NCBI GenBank assembly: GCA_002419365.1
Contig: DIGA01000016.1
Span: 1 to 6,401 of the forward strand
DNA length: 6,401 nt
Reading direction: 5' to 3'
DNA from: Mageeibacillus sp. UBA5734
Lineage (GTDB): Bacteria; Bacillota; Clostridia; Saccharofermentanales; UBA5734
Shown: positions 5,073-6,401 of the stretch, piece after piece
Layout of the letters: every line of letters begins with the position of its first letter
Numbering within the stretch: the stretch's first letter is position 1
The notes under the pieces: model-generated
Seen by the model: only the letters and a program-made list of their open reading frames with translations
Database searches by the model: none
Told to the model about the DNA's origin: nothing
Made by a program: the position numbers and the translations under genes

Positions 5073-6401
5073 TCAGTCTTCCCATCCTGCCGTGGCAAAT
5101 GCCCGGCCAAAAGCCCGGAGCACATCCCCTGGAAGCAAAGAACGGGGGCCCGTTCCCCCAGAAGCCAAATCAGCGGCCAAGTCCGCAGCCAGACCATGCA
5201 GGTAAGCACCGGCAGCGGCAGCCTCAAAGGCCTGGAGTCCCTGGGCGCATAGTCCGGCGATCAGGCCACACAGGACATCGCCGCTGCCGCCCTTGGCCAG
5301 CCCGGCATTGCCCGTCGGGTTGATCCAGACTCGGCCGTCCGGGTGGGCGATGACCGTTGAAGCACCCTTTAAAAGCACCATGCTATCCAGGCGAGCGGCC
5401 AACCGGGCGGCCGCAGCCTGGCGATCAGACCAGTCCAGATCAGGCGCCAGGCGAGAAAACTCACCTGGGTGCGGCGTCAGGATGGCTGGCTCGAGGCCGC
5501 GCAGGCGACGACTGAGCAGGGTGCCCTGATAACGATCCATGTCTCGGCCCAGCGCATTGAGGCCATCGGCATCGATGATCACCTGCGGGCTTTTTTCCAA
5601 AACCATTGCCAGAGCTGTGTTCAGCCAACTGGCTTTGCCAGCGCCAGGGCCGATGGCCACGACTTGTTTGCCTTCAACCAGGCTTTGCAGCAAGTCCGTC
5701 AGGCGGTCTGGCTCATTTTCCGGGAGGGCTGTCAGCAGCGCATCCGCTACAGCCGCCAACACTTGCGGGGCGACGGACTCGCCCGTGCCAAGATAGACCA
5801 GGCCCGCTCCCGCCCGGCTGGCAGCCTCAGCCGCAAGGGCAGCAGCACCGGGCAATCCGGCCGATCCGCCGAGGACCAGGACTCTGCCAAAAGTGCCTTT
5901 GTGGCTGTTCGGATGTCGGGTGATGCGCAGCTGCCTGATCATGGCCGGATCGATTTGCACCGGTGGCTTGCGGTCTGCGAGTCGTTTGGCAACAAAGGTG
6001 TCGGGGATGCCGATGCGATCGACGATGATGTCACCGGCGGCGAAACGGCCAGGAGTCGCACTGATTCCGGTTTTGGGCCGGACCATGGTGATGGTCGCAT
6101 CGGCCTGGATTGCGCCCGGAGCGATCTGGGCCGTGTCAGAATCGACGCCGCTGGGCAAATCGATCGCGACCACTTTTGTCCCTGCCTGACGCCACCGGCT
6201 CAGCTGCCGGGCCCAGGTGATCACACGTTCCGGCAAAGGCCGGTCTGCGCGGTAACCAGTGCCGAAAATGCCATCGATGACGTACATTGGGCAGGGATAG
6301 ATGGGCTGGCTGGCGGGGTCATTTAATAAAACCGAGTCCGGATCTTCAGATGGCAAAGTAGTCTTGATGTCATAGCCGAGGTTGAGCCAGGCTTGACGGT
6401 T
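5073..6401 (-). CDS. nnr: Bifunctional NAD(P)H-hydrate epimerase / ADP-dependent NAD(P)H-hydrate dehydratase (5' partial)
   Basis: The frame is open to the right edge, giving 442 residues that lack the start and roughly the first hundred residues of the N domain. Fragment numbering begins at 6401. The YjeF_N epimerase part shows IDGIFGTG (42-49, with the likely catalytic Asp43) and AIDLPSGVDSD (79-89). The YjeF_C ribokinase-like dehydratase part shows SHKGTFGRVLVLGGS (166-180), AIGPGAG (249-255), IDADGLNALG (276-285), LTPHPGEF (308-315), VLLKGAST (342-349) and AKGGSGDVL (369-377), where Asp375 is the expected catalytic residue; YLHG follows at 400-403. The protein repairs damaged NADHX and NADPHX: the N domain interconverts epimers and the C domain dehydrates the S form using ADP. 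A TTG at 6354-6356 is internal, not a start. The stop lies 17 bp before the alr start, so the two genes are cotranscribed; an acpS-like gene often lies upstream in Bacillota but is outside this window. Confidence 0.94.
   Translation of the reverse strand, partial: NRQAWLNLGYDIKTTLPSEDPDSVLLNDPASQPIYPCPMYVIDGIFGTGYRADRPLPERVITWARQLSRWRQAGTKVVAIDLPSGVDSDTAQIAPGAIQADATITMVRPKTGISATPGRFAAGDIIVDRIGIPDTFVAKRLADRKPPVQIDPAMIRQLRITRHPNSHKGTFGRVLVLGGSAGLPGAAALAAEAASRAGAGLVYLGTGESVAPQVLAAVADALLTALPENEPDRLTDLLQSLVEGKQVVAIGPGAGKASWLNTALAMVLEKSPQVIIDADGLNALGRDMDRYQGTLLSRRLRGLEPAILTPHPGEFSRLAPDLDWSDRQAAAARLAARLDSMVLLKGASTVIAHPDGRVWINPTGNAGLAKGGSGDVLCGLIAGLCAQGLQAFEAAAAGAYLHGLAADLAADLASGGTGPRSLLPGDVLRAFGRAFATAGWED

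Noticed and set aside
4549..5205. A 218-codon plus-strand open frame opposite alr and the end of nnr
   Set aside because: It crosses the alr-nnr junction on the opposite strand, has no domain signature, and the sense strand codes for complete conserved enzymes.
5469..6326. A 285-codon plus-strand open frame opposite nnr
   Set aside because: It is antisense to intact nnr motifs, shows no family signature, and its composition is typical of a mirror frame.
6354..6356. TTG as the start codon of nnr
   Set aside because: The frame stays open upstream to the window edge with epimerase-like sequence, and starting here would remove most of the N domain.

Overview
The window looks like chromosomal DNA from a mid-to-high G+C bacterium. 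Strong Shine-Dalgarno sequences (AAAGGTGGTGA, GGGAGG, CGGAGGA), sigma-A-like promoters, intrinsic terminators and an nnr-alr gene pair all suggest a Bacillota (Firmicutes) member. That assignment is an inference; no rRNA or other taxonomic marker is present.

Layout from left to right: (1) the last 26 codons of an unrecognised plus-strand gene, closed by a 15-bp perfect-stem intrinsic terminator; (2) an AT-rich spacer (about 82% A+T over 171-310) leading into a plus-strand gene for a Schlafen AlbA_2 plus GHKL-ATPase protein, clearly lower in G+C than its neighbours; (3) a convergent minus-strand Gfo/Idh/MocA oxidoreductase ending 7 bp from that gene; (4) a 190-bp divergent promoter region; (5) a plus-strand IolB/KduI-family cupin isomerase followed by a strong terminator; (6) a minus-strand operon whose visible part is nnr (bifunctional NAD(P)H-hydrate repair, 5' end beyond the window) followed by alr (alanine racemase).

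The oxidoreductase and the IolB-like protein are divergently transcribed from closely packed promoters whose -35 boxes are 9 bp apart, so they are probably co-regulated and belong to one carbohydrate pathway (inositol, uronate or a related polyol or sugar acid). Nnr and Alr are housekeeping functions: nicotinamide cofactor repair and D-alanine supply for the cell wall. The AlbA_2/ATPase gene is the accessory element here and is probably a horizontally acquired single-gene insertion.

No CRISPR array, insertion sequence, tRNA, rRNA or obvious new multi-gene system was found. The main leads are the atypical IolB-like protein with its divergent control region, and the AT-rich single-gene insertion.
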